Shown here one piece after another: positions 18,267 to 26,312 of a DNA stretch of 64,000 nucleotides. This stretch comes from Brevibacillus formosus (lineage in GTDB: Bacteria; Bacillota; Bacilli; Brevibacillales; Brevibacillaceae). The position numbers and the translations under genes were made by a program. Within the stretch, counting starts at the first letter, position 1, and each line of letters starts with the position of its first letter. Location: assembly GCF_003013405.1 (NCBI RefSeq), contig NZ_PXZL01000013.1, positions 597,343 through 661,342 of the forward strand, read 5' to 3'. Below the pieces are notes generated by a model. It had not been told where the DNA came from, did no database searches, and saw only the letters and a program-made list of their open reading frames with translations.

Positions 18267-19109
18267 ATGGGAATGAGGCCAGTGATGGAAGAACCACGCA
18301 AAGTATTGCAGGTGAGCGGTCTGCATGTCAAGGTAAAGGCAGAGCAGGGAATGCTTTCTCTGATTCAGGATATTCATTTTGATTTGAAAAGCGGTCAAGT
18401 GCTCGGCCTTGTGGGGGAGAGCGGCAGCGGGAAGACTGTCACCTGCAACTCCCTCCTGCAACTTCTGGACAGGAAAAATACCATCGTAGAAGGCAGTATT
18501 CAATTGAATGGCCGAGAACTGAACGGCTTGAAAGCAGAGGAGATGCGACGTATACGCGGGAAAGAAATCGCCTTCATCATGCAAAATCCGATGAGTGCCT
18601 TTACACCGGTGTATACGATAGGTATGCAATTCATTGAAACGATTCGTACCCATACCATGCTAACAAAAAAACAAGCAATCGAGCTGGCGGTCACTTCCAT
18701 GGAAGATGTGAATTTGCCTGATCCACCCAAGCTGATGAACTTGTACCCCTTTCAATTGAGCGGGGGAATGCTACAACGGGTGATGATAGCCATTTCCATG
18801 TGCTTGCGACCATCTGTCGTGATTGCCGATGAGCCGACTACAGCGCTCGACGTGGTGAATCAATTGCAAGTGTTGAGGCAGCTGGACCGATTGCGTCTGG
18901 AATACGGCACATCGATTATGCTGATTTCCCATGATTTGGGTGTCATTTCGGAATTGGCTGACGAAGTCGCAGTGATGCAGCATGGACAGATCGTAGAGCA
19001 GGCGAATGTCTTTAAGTTGTTCGATCATCCTCAGCATGCGTATACGAAAAAACTGCTGAATGCCAGACCAGCCTTTCCTTTACAACAGTTGAATAGGGAA
19101 TCTGTTTAA
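18267..19109 (+). CDS. nikD: NikD-type ABC transporter ATP-binding protein
   Basis: About 280 residues. Walker A GESGSGKT, signature LSGGMLQR, Walker B VVIADEPTTALD, H-loop LISHDLG, and a C-terminal oligopeptide/dipeptide-type extension (HPQHAYTKKLLNARP). ATG 18285 (274 residues), with GAGG six bases upstream, is a plausible alternative to ATG 18267. It powers import together with the NikE-type subunit downstream. Confidence 0.88.
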   Translation: MGMRPVMEEPRKVLQVSGLHVKVKAEQGMLSLIQDIHFDLKSGQVLGLVGESGSGKTVTCNSLLQLLDRKNTIVEGSIQLNGRELNGLKAEEMRRIRGKEIAFIMQNPMSAFTPVYTIGMQFIETIRTHTMLTKKQAIELAVTSMEDVNLPDPPKLMNLYPFQLSGGMLQRVMIAISMCLRPSVVIADEPTTALDVVNQLQVLRQLDRLRLEYGTSIMLISHDLGVISELADEVAVMQHGQIVEQANVFKLFDHPQHAYTKKLLNARPAFPLQQLNRESV

Positions 19110-19171
19110 TTATTTTCTCCTGCATGGTTTTACTGTCTATTCTATGAAAAACGGAAACAGGGGGTGAGCGC

Positions 19172-19990
19172 ATGCTGCTTCAGGTAAAAGACGTAACCCA
19201 TTCTTATGGCGTACCGAGGCTGTTTTGGCGGTCAGATCGACGAGTGCCCGTCCTCTCCGACATTTCTCTTACGATTGAACAAGGAATGTGTCTGGGTCTA
19301 CTGGGAACCAGCGGTGCAGGAAAAAGTACATTGGGCAAAGTGATTCTGGGATTGGAAAAGCCTCGACAGGGACAGGTTTTTTTTCAAGGTCACGATCTGT
19401 ATAGCACGGATATACAAACTCGTAAAGTGTTGCGACGGGATCTTCAAGTCGTGTTTCAAGATTGCTACTCATCGGTAAATCCACGGATGACGGCCGAACG
19501 GATTATCGGAGAACCGTTAGATAACTATGAGAGATTGTCCTTGAACGAGCAAAAACGAAAAATCGGAGAGTTGCTGGAAATGGTCGGGTTAAATCCAGAG
19601 GACATGCGGAAATACCCTAACCAATTTAGCGGAGGACAGCTCCAAAGAATTAATATCGCGCGGGCAATTGCCTTGAAACCTAAAATGATTGTATTGGATG
19701 AATCGGTAAGTAGCTTGGACATGGTGAATCAAACCCACATTTTAGGCTTGTTAAGAGAATTAAAATCGGTATTCGGGCTTTCATACCTATTCATCACGCA
19801 CGATATAAAAGCTGCCTACTCTATTTGTGATGGACTCGCGGTACTCGAAAAAGGGGAATTGGTAGAGATGTTCGACGATAAGGATCGAATTTTTGCCTCC
19901 TCCCATGCCACTGTGAGAAGTCTGATTTCATCCATTCTTTCCGAGCATCCCCGACACCGTTCTCTTTCTTTAGACGGAGATCCAACTTAA
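19172..19990 (+). CDS. nikE: NikE-type ABC transporter ATP-binding protein
   Basis: 272 residues. Walker A LGTSGAGKST, signature FSGGQLQR, Walker B MIVLDESVSSLD, H-loop FITHDIK. The segment VFQDCYSSVNPRMTAERIIG is typical of the second ATPase of nickel/peptide importers. GGGGGTGAG precedes ATG 19172. A 62-base gap to nikD contains no terminator, so it is in the same operon. A hairpin with a T-run follows about 70 bases after the stop. Confidence 0.88.
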   Translation: MLLQVKDVTHSYGVPRLFWRSDRRVPVLSDISLTIEQGMCLGLLGTSGAGKSTLGKVILGLEKPRQGQVFFQGHDLYSTDIQTRKVLRRDLQVVFQDCYSSVNPRMTAERIIGEPLDNYERLSLNEQKRKIGELLEMVGLNPEDMRKYPNQFSGGQLQRINIARAIALKPKMIVLDESVSSLDMVNQTHILGLLRELKSVFGLSYLFITHDIKAAYSICDGLAVLEKGELVEMFDDKDRIFASSHATVRSLISSILSEHPRHRSLSLDGDPT

Positions 19991-20060
19991 CATACTGAAA
20001 AGAATGAGGTAAATAATTGACTGAAACCATATATCTACCGTATCGGCAAGGTAATACTTT

Positions 20061-20100
20061 AAAAAACTTTAGGCAAACATCGCTTTAAAGTTTTTTTTAT
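20061..20100 (+). terminator. Intrinsic terminator of the nik-type operon
   Basis: AAAAAACTTTA (20061-20071) pairs with TAAAGTTTTTT (20086-20096), running into eight T. Confidence 0.8.
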
Positions 20101-20139
20101 TTGGGCTTATTTAGATGGCCTATTACAAAGGTGTTCATT

Positions 20140-20181
20140 ATGACTGCACATACTCTTGGTGAGCGAGTAAAAATGCTTTGA
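20140..20181 (+). pseudogene. Possible remnant of an XRE-type regulator
   Basis: ATG 20140 with AAAGGTG upstream encodes MTAHTLGERVKML and then a stop. The segment T-L-G-E-R-V-K-x-L is how many XRE/Cro-type helix-turn-helix proteins begin. Nothing recognisable follows in any frame. It could be a decayed regulator of the TOMM cluster or chance. Confidence 0.25.
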
Positions 20182-20339
20182 ACATGGCATTAAAGGACAA
20201 ATGTTAAATTTGCTTCACATATCCCGTTCATTGCATAAATAGTAAGCGCCTTAAAAATGGGCGCATGATCATGGAACAAATACCCAATGTCGCTTCATAA
20301 ATCTAGAGTAGCTCCATGAAGTGGCGGAGGTGAAGATGA

Positions 20340-20594
20340 ATGGATGAATTCAAAAAAGAGCTAAAAAAACTAAAGGCTTCCGAAATAAAAGCAGATCAAG
20401 TACAGCGCTGGGATAAACAAAAAATGAATGAAGCGACACTTGTTCGCGGGCGATGCGGATGTGGTAGATGTGGATGCGGCCGATGTGGTTGTGGCCGCTG
20501 CGGGCGTTGTAGTTGTTCTTGCTCTTGCTCCTGTAGCTGTTCCTGCTTCTTCCCATGCAGCTGCACTTGCTTCTTCCCATGCTTTATCGTATGA
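20340..20594 (+). CDS. Heterocycloanthracin/sonorensin-type TOMM precursor peptide
   Basis: 84 residues from ATG 20340 (GGAGG nine bases upstream). Residues 1-38 are a charged helical leader (MDEFKKELKKLKASEIKADQ, then VQRWDKQKMNEATLVRGR). Residues 39-84 are the core: three C-G-C-G-R units, C-G-R, a run of seven Cys alternating with six Ser, then FFPCSCTCFFPCFIV. By count the core has 18 Cys, 7 Ser and 1 Thr, so 26 of 46 residues could become thiazol(in)e or oxazol(in)e rings. The product is a predicted ribosomally made, heterocycle-rich antibacterial peptide. Leader cleavage site unknown. Followed by a terminator, then the modifying genes. Confidence 0.9.
   Translation: MDEFKKELKKLKASEIKADQVQRWDKQKMNEATLVRGRCGCGRCGCGRCGCGRCGRCSCSCSCSCSCSCFFPCSCTCFFPCFIV
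20454..20498 (+). repeat. Three 15-base tandem repeats in the precursor core
   Basis: Each unit encodes C-G-C-G-R. Synonymous changes (TGC/TGT, GGA/GGT/GGC, CGA/AGA/CGC) separate the copies, so the repeat is kept at protein level rather than being a fresh duplication. Confidence 0.8.
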
Positions 20595-20630
20595 ATGGCG
20601 ATATTTTCGAACGATAAACCGAATGAAGCG

Positions 20631-20668
20631 CCCTGCCAGGATGACGTCTTGGCAGGGGTTTTGTTTTT
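20631..20668 (+). terminator. Terminator/attenuator between precursor and maturation genes
   Basis: CCCTGCCA (20631-20638) pairs perfectly with TGGCAGGG (20650-20657), followed by a T-rich run. Partial read-through would give more precursor than enzyme. Confidence 0.85.
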
Positions 20669-20759
20669 CCCGCTGGCATGTGAGACAACGTATTCTACAT
20701 AAAATAACGATGATACATCATGTCGCAAAAGCTGATCTCGCATAATAAGGGGGAGGAGA

Positions 20760-22703
20760 ATGGTTAGGCTGAATCCTTCAATGCGCATAAAAGTAAAGCG
20801 GGATACGGTTTATCTGCCTGATTCAGATGGGAGTGTATACTTTCGGAACAACATCGGAACATTTCGAATGAAGGGGGATATGATTGACCGATGGGTTGAC
20901 CAGCTCATGCCGATGTTTAATGGGGAGTACACGCTGGCCCAATTAACCGACGATTTGCCGGAAGAATACCAACAACAAATATACCAGGTGGCGGGAACGC
21001 TTTTACAAAATGGATTTCTTCAAGACATGAGTCTAGAGAAGCCGCATGAGCTTTCGCCTGAAATCATGTCGGCCTATGGAGAACAGATTGAATTTTTGGA
21101 CCAGTTTGGCGGATCGGGTGGATATTTATTTCAAAAATATCGTACGGAAAAAGTATTGATAGTTGGGGCAGGTTCCTTTCTTCTTTCCGTTGTCCATGCC
21201 TTGCTGGAATCAGGCTGCGTTGAATTCCATTACGTCATCACGAATGAAGCACCCACGAATCGTGAGCGATTAGACGCAATCATCGAGCATACACGCAGGA
21301 AAGACCCGCACGTGAAGCTGGGGGAGCTGAAACCAGCATCGTGGGGGATTGCAGAGTGGTCGGAGGCTATTGAGCCTTTCGCTGCTATTTTGTACACCTC
21401 AGCGCAGGTAAACAAGGATGAAGTGAGCGTCATTCATTCCGCGTGCAGAGGGAGGAAGAAAGTATTTGTTCCTGCCGTTTGTCTGATGCAAAAAGGAATA
21501 GCAGGACCTTTGATTCATCCCGAATCAGCAGCTTGTTTAGAATCGGCTTGGCGCCGTTTGCACCGACAGACTTTATGTGCGGATCCCGATCAACATCCAT
21601 TTTCAATGACGGCAGCAGCAATCCTGGCCAATATTGCCGTGTTCGAATGGTTTAAACATGTGACTGGTGTCAATGAAGCTGAGGATGAAAACAAGGTGTA
21701 TGTACTGAATCTGGAAACACTGGAAGGCGGCTGGCGATCATACCTGCCCCATCCGCTGGTGAATAAAGAGATGAGCCTGGAGGTATTGGATAGAAAGGAG
21801 CTCGAATCTCGGCTATCCAATATGACGGAACCAAAGGAAGGACTACAGTCTCTGTTTCAGTCGTGGACCTCATCGGATACAGGAATTTTTCACAGCTGGG
21901 AGGAAGGCGAGCTCACGCAATTACCGCTCACACAGTGTATGGTTACAGCCGTCGATCCTGTCTCAGAAGGCCCGGCGGAGCTGATGCCGCAAGTCGTCTG
22001 CCCTGGTTATACCCATGAAGAGGCACGAAGAGAAGCGGGACTTCTTGGGGCAGAACTGTACGTTGGTAGAATGGTGAACCACCTCGCAACCATAGACACT
22101 GCCTTTTCAGCTGTAGGAAATGGCAATATCGGAGTCGGTGCAGGGGAAACGCCGGCTGAAGGACTTAATCGCGCACTGCGGCATTGCTTGACGCTCACAT
22201 ATGTAGCAGATATGAAAGGGAGACAACCAACAGCGAGACCTGTCCACGCTGACACGATTGCTGATGAACCATGCCAATTTTATATCCGGTCATTTACTAC
22301 ATTGGGTGAAAAACCAACGATTGCAAAGGGCTATGGGGTGTACGGATTTCCGGTGTATTGGGTGGGAACACGCACGGGATGGTACGGAAGCATTGGCTTG
22401 CAGGAGCGAGACGCATTACGATCAGCGCTGATGTATGCCTTGCAACAGATTCAGACTCCAACCACTCAAGTGTCCAAGTATGTCCTGACAGCGCAATCTG
22501 TTGGATTGGCAGGTGAAGCCATCGAGGTTGCACTCAACAGCGTTCAGGAAGAATCGGAAAAAGAAGTCTGGAAACAGGCTGTCGAGGTGCTGACCCTTCA
22601 TCACCTTTCTCCGCTGGTCATCAATGCCGCGATGGAGCCTTTCCTGGAAGAAGACCTTGGCGGAGTGTTCGCCTTGCTGCTCTCGCAGGAGGTGCCTCGA
22701 TGA
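20760..22703 (+). CDS. TOMM F-type protein (ocin-ThiF-like leader-binding partner)
   Basis: 647 residues, ATG 20760 with GGGGGAGGAG. Residues 8-90 (LPDSDGSVYFRNNIGTFRMK onward) look like a PqqD-like RiPP recognition element. A Rossmann-type nucleotide loop VLIVGAGSFLL follows at about 132-142, as in E1/ThiF proteins but without a complete adenylation site that I can see. The C-terminal half carries a YcaO-adjacent-type region. In the heterocycloanthracin system the homologous F protein binds the leader and stimulates the cyclodehydratase. Start of the enzyme operon; its stop overlaps the next start (ATGA). Confidence 0.85.
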   Translation: MVRLNPSMRIKVKRDTVYLPDSDGSVYFRNNIGTFRMKGDMIDRWVDQLMPMFNGEYTLAQLTDDLPEEYQQQIYQVAGTLLQNGFLQDMSLEKPHELSPEIMSAYGEQIEFLDQFGGSGGYLFQKYRTEKVLIVGAGSFLLSVVHALLESGCVEFHYVITNEAPTNRERLDAIIEHTRRKDPHVKLGELKPASWGIAEWSEAIEPFAAILYTSAQVNKDEVSVIHSACRGRKKVFVPAVCLMQKGIAGPLIHPESAACLESAWRRLHRQTLCADPDQHPFSMTAAAILANIAVFEWFKHVTGVNEAEDENKVYVLNLETLEGGWRSYLPHPLVNKEMSLEVLDRKELESRLSNMTEPKEGLQSLFQSWTSSDTGIFHSWEEGELTQLPLTQCMVTAVDPVSEGPAELMPQVVCPGYTHEEARREAGLLGAELYVGRMVNHLATIDTAFSAVGNGNIGVGAGETPAEGLNRALRHCLTLTYVADMKGRQPTARPVHADTIADEPCQFYIRSFTTLGEKPTIAKGYGVYGFPVYWVGTRTGWYGSIGLQERDALRSALMYALQQIQTPTTQVSKYVLTAQSVGLAGEAIEVALNSVQEESEKEVWKQAVEVLTLHHLSPLVINAAMEPFLEEDLGGVFALLLSQEVPR

Positions 22704-24640
22704 GCGCTGACATTCTTATCATTGGAGACGGAGTACTGGCAGAGCTGGTTTCGGAACGTTTGAGGAAGGACTATCATGTGTGGCGCAGTGAAAACATGGA
22801 GTCTGCGACAAGCGTAGCAGATTTGGCTCTCCTTTTGCACGATACTTATCATCCCGCTTTGCATTTGCAGGCAGAAAAAAACTTTCGACAAGCTAACATT
22901 CCATGGCTGCGCGGTTTTGTTTCATTTGGGGAGGCCATCGTAGGTCCGTTGGTTCGTCCAGGTCAAACAGGGTGCTCCCAGTGTGCAGATATGCGGCGAC
23001 TGATGGCGGGACGCGATCGCAAAGAGATGTGGAAGGTACAACACATGCTGAGTGAAAAAGGCGGCATACTGCGTGACCCGTGGGCATCCCGCTCTGGATT
23101 GTTACAGGCGGCATACCATGTAAGCACGGAGGTTGATCGTATTTTTGAAGGCAGGCAAGCCCAGTTGTCAGAGCATATCCAATTCATTGATTTACAAACA
23201 TTGACAAGCACGCGTCACTTCTTTTTGCCGAATCCGTTATGTCCGGTATGCAGTCAGCTGCCCGAGGATTCCGAAGAGCAGGCGAGAATTCGCTTGAAGC
23301 CTATCATAAAGCAAAGTCTAGACAGCTATCGGACCAAATCCATCGCCGATTTAAAACAAGCTCTCTCCACCGAATTTTTAGATTCCCGTACTGGATTTTT
23401 GAATGGGAAAGCACGTGATCTTGTCTCTGTGTTCGCAGATGTAAGTGTCAATCTGCCGTTATTTTCCCATGATGAGGGTACGGCCGGCAGGTCTGTTTCC
23501 TACGCGGATAGTGAGATAACGGCGATTTTGGAAGGAATGGAAAGATATTGCGGGCTGATGCCGCGTGGAAAGAGGACGATGGTACGCGACTGCTATGCCA
23601 ACCTTGCTTCGCATGCCCTTGATCCGACGACGGCGGGAACCCATTCAGAAGAGCAGTATGCCCTGCCTGATTTTCCGTTTCAGCCGTTTGATCCCAAACG
23701 GGAAATGAACTGGGTATGGGGGTATTCTTTTAAAGAAGAGCGACCCATTCTTGTACCCGAACTCATGGCCTACTACAGTATGGGATTCGGGGAGGGAGTT
23801 GTATTTGAGACCTCCAATGGCTGTGCATTAGGCGGCAGTTTGGAGGAGGCGATCTTTTACGGCATCCTCGAAGTGGTGGAGCGAGATGCTTTCTTGTTGA
23901 CCTGGTATGCCCAATTGCCATTGCCACGCCTCGATCCGACTACGGTCGATGATCGGGAATTGCTTCTGTTGATCGATCGGATGCAGACCGTTACCGATTA
24001 CGATTTGTACTTGTTCGATGCGACCATGGAAAATGGAATACCTGCTGTATGGACGATTGCGAAAAATCGGAGAGCGGAAGGCCTGCACTTCGTTTGTGCA
24101 GCAGGAGCGCATCCTGACCCCATCCGCGCTGTAAAAAGCTCCATTTTCGAAACGGCTGCTATGCTCATGCCTTTGACAGACAAATACGAAGCGAATCGAG
24201 ACAAATACTTGCGCATGCTTCAAGATTCGTCCTTGGTGAAAAAGATGGACGATCATGCGATGCTTTACAGCTTGCCGGAAGCAGCGGAGCGCTTATCCTT
24301 TCTCATGGATGATTCACGTCCAATGGTCTCTTTCGCTGAACAATTCCCTAAACGAAACCAAAATCGTGATCTGACGGACGATTTGCGGGAGTTGCTCGGT
24401 GTGTTCCAAAAGTTAGATCTCGATGTCATTGTGGTGGATCAAACGACACCAGAGGTAGGGCGGCACGGCTTATCTTGCGTGCGCGTATTGATTCCTGGCA
24501 TGCTCCCGATGACTTTTGGCCATCATCTCACGCGAGTAACGGGGTTGAAAAGAGTATTGGAGGTCCCTGTGAAACTGGGTTACGCGAATCAACCGCTGCG
24601 TGTAGACGAGTTGAATCCTTTTCCGCATCCGTTTCCATAA
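22700..24640 (+). CDS. TOMM cyclodehydratase: fused E1-like (C) and YcaO (D) protein
   Basis: 646 residues. The N-terminal 200 residues are a shortened E1-like domain with two zinc-type pairs, C92-x-x-C95 (GCSQCADM) and C181-x-x-C184 (LCPVCSQL). The rest is a YcaO domain. Its ATP-binding E-x-x-E-R type motifs are at 278-282 (LEGMERY) and 391-395 (LEVVERDAF). The protein ends in NPFPHPFP, giving the P-x-P-x-P terminus typical of azoline-forming YcaO enzymes. It uses ATP to cyclise core Cys/Ser/Thr to azolines. Start ATG 22700 overlaps the F-protein stop. All catalytic features look intact. Confidence 0.93.
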   Translation: MSADILIIGDGVLAELVSERLRKDYHVWRSENMESATSVADLALLLHDTYHPALHLQAEKNFRQANIPWLRGFVSFGEAIVGPLVRPGQTGCSQCADMRRLMAGRDRKEMWKVQHMLSEKGGILRDPWASRSGLLQAAYHVSTEVDRIFEGRQAQLSEHIQFIDLQTLTSTRHFFLPNPLCPVCSQLPEDSEEQARIRLKPIIKQSLDSYRTKSIADLKQALSTEFLDSRTGFLNGKARDLVSVFADVSVNLPLFSHDEGTAGRSVSYADSEITAILEGMERYCGLMPRGKRTMVRDCYANLASHALDPTTAGTHSEEQYALPDFPFQPFDPKREMNWVWGYSFKEERPILVPELMAYYSMGFGEGVVFETSNGCALGGSLEEAIFYGILEVVERDAFLLTWYAQLPLPRLDPTTVDDRELLLLIDRMQTVTDYDLYLFDATMENGIPAVWTIAKNRRAEGLHFVCAAGAHPDPIRAVKSSIFETAAMLMPLTDKYEANRDKYLRMLQDSSLVKKMDDHAMLYSLPEAAERLSFLMDDSRPMVSFAEQFPKRNQNRDLTDDLRELLGVFQKLDLDVIVVDQTTPEVGRHGLSCVRVLIPGMLPMTFGHHLTRVTGLKRVLEVPVKLGYANQPLRVDELNPFPHPFP

Positions 24641-24662
24641 CATGCATCTGGGAGTGAGCCGG

Positions 24663-26270
24663 ATGAGCCTCGAAAATTTCTTGTACCGCCTTCATTTTGA
24701 TATAGAAAACGCCAGGTCAAGTGATCTTGAAGTGGATTGGGGGGATGCGCCACTGACATACAAAGTGTACAGGGGACTACCTGTCATTCCACTGCCAGAA
24801 GATGTTCCTTTATCACTCGTAGATCAAACGGTTTCACAAGAGATGTCTCTTCCTCAATTGGGCGCTTGGCTATGGTATAGCTACGGACTGATCCAAATCA
24901 GCCAATCGTTGTTAACCACGACCTCGGCAGATGCAGAATCTGAGTCGTTTTTGCCGCTTGTAACCAATCGGAGACCGGTTCCGTCAGGTGGAGGACTCTA
25001 CCCGAGTGAGCTGTATGTGTATTTGAAGCTGTCGAGTATTCCGCCAGGTCTATACCACTACGATGTGGCCCATCATAGACTCGTCCAATTGCACGAAGGG
25101 AATTTTGACCATGTCCTTAGCCGAGCACTTGGTGGCAGTTGTCCAGTACATGCATGCTTTGGAGTTGCGTTCGTATCCATCTATTTTTGGAAGAACTTTT
25201 TTAAGTACGATGAGTTTTCCTATCGATTGCAGGGCCTCGATGCTGGTGTACTGCTGGGACAATTGCAGGAAATGGCAAACCAGTTCGGTGTGACGACCGC
25301 GGTACATTACCAGTACCTCGATAGAGCGATAAATGCACTGCTAGGATTGTCTGCCGATCAAGAGAGTGTATACGCGGTAGTTCCCTTATCACTTCAAGCA
25401 GAAGGGGAGAGGCATTCGCACTCACCGGCACCATGGACAGAACGAGGAGAGGAGACGGCAAGCGAGCTAATCAGAGCACTGCCTGAGCAAAAGCATGTGC
25501 ATGTGATGCGCTCAAAAAGAATGAGGCAATATCCTGCGCTGCTGCAAATGAATGAAGCTGCCGCGCAGGAATCTACCCATGCAATGAGACGATATTCGGA
25601 TCACTTTGAAAGCAAGGAGACTCGTCGTTTCGATGAGCGAATCCTACTCCCGCGTTTGGAGAAACCGACCTATGATCTGGCGCAATACTGTCGGGAGCGT
25701 TTTTCACCAGAAATGGACTTTGTCAGAAAGAAAACAAACCAGAATCAGGTAGCGCGTATCGTGGAAATGACGATGAGTGCTCTATCGTACGGCAATGATT
25801 TGGGAAATAATCAAGAAGCAGCGTGGGAAATGCTTTCTCTCCTTGTAAGCATCCATCAGGTAGAAGGGCTACAAGATGGGGCATATGCCTACGAACCAAT
25901 GGAACACGCTCTTTATCCGATTGTCTATGGGGATGTGCGAGCACGCCTGCAAGACGGAATGACCCTGGACAATGTGAATTTGTATCAAGTGCCGCTATGC
26001 TTTCATGTGGCGGGTAAACGCGATCATTTGATCAATCAGCTAGGGTTTAGAGGATATCGCATCCAACAGATGGAGGCGGGAATCGTCGTGCATCACTTGC
26101 TTTTGGCAGCGTTCACGTGTGGAATGGGCGGTCACCCGCTACTCGGATTTGACGTGGAGAATTGTGATGATCTTTACAACCTGGAGACCGAAGAGAAAAC
26201 CTGCTTGATTCAAATTCCGGTCGGGCACTATCGCCCCCGCGCCAGATTTCAGACCGGGCTTCATGGATAA
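24663..26270 (+). CDS. SagB-type FMN-dependent azoline dehydrogenase
   Basis: 535 residues from ATG 24663, with GGGAGTGAG upstream; the frame extends back to ATG 24642. It has two nitroreductase-like halves: residues about 80-250 include NRRPVPSGGGLYPSELYVYL and LYHYDVAHHRLVQL, and the C-terminal half includes AGIVVHHLLLAAFTCGMGGH. In TOMM clusters this enzyme oxidises azolines to azoles with FMN. Last gene of the cluster; a terminator separates it from a convergent gene. No exporter, protease or immunity gene follows. Confidence 0.9.
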   Translation: MSLENFLYRLHFDIENARSSDLEVDWGDAPLTYKVYRGLPVIPLPEDVPLSLVDQTVSQEMSLPQLGAWLWYSYGLIQISQSLLTTTSADAESESFLPLVTNRRPVPSGGGLYPSELYVYLKLSSIPPGLYHYDVAHHRLVQLHEGNFDHVLSRALGGSCPVHACFGVAFVSIYFWKNFFKYDEFSYRLQGLDAGVLLGQLQEMANQFGVTTAVHYQYLDRAINALLGLSADQESVYAVVPLSLQAEGERHSHSPAPWTERGEETASELIRALPEQKHVHVMRSKRMRQYPALLQMNEAAAQESTHAMRRYSDHFESKETRRFDERILLPRLEKPTYDLAQYCRERFSPEMDFVRKKTNQNQVARIVEMTMSALSYGNDLGNNQEAAWEMLSLLVSIHQVEGLQDGAYAYEPMEHALYPIVYGDVRARLQDGMTLDNVNLYQVPLCFHVAGKRDHLINQLGFRGYRIQQMEAGIVVHHLLLAAFTCGMGGHPLLGFDVENCDDLYNLETEEKTCLIQIPVGHYRPRARFQTGLHG

Positions 26271-26278
26271 AAACGTAA

Positions 26279-26312
26279 AAGGCCCGAGTCGCGTTGACCC
26301 GGGTCTTGTATT
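26279..26312. terminator. Hairpin terminator after the TOMM cluster
   Basis: AAGGCCCGAGTC (26279-26290) pairs with GACCCGGGTCTT (26296-26307) with two wobble positions. It lies between convergent genes. Confidence 0.7.

Larger units (their letters stand above)
19991..20339 (+). other. Non-coding stretch before the TOMM precursor
   Basis: 349 bases without a full gene. It holds the nik terminator, a 14-codon frame at 20140-20181 (see separate entry), a short hairpin GCGCC/GGGCGC near 20247-20265, and possibly a weak promoter (TTGCTT at 20210-20215, CATAAA at 20234-20239). The ribosome site GGCGGAGG for the precursor ends at 20330. Confidence 0.5.

Noticed and set aside
20454..20580. CRISPR-like or satellite repeat
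   Set aside because: Repeats are contiguous, 15 bases, in frame and protein-coding; no spacers.
20428..20745. Alternative frame rich in Val, Ala and Asp over the TOMM precursor
   Set aside because: It is a shadow of the Cys/Gly/Ser repeats and has no ribosome site; the +20340 frame has a strong one and a leader/core layout.
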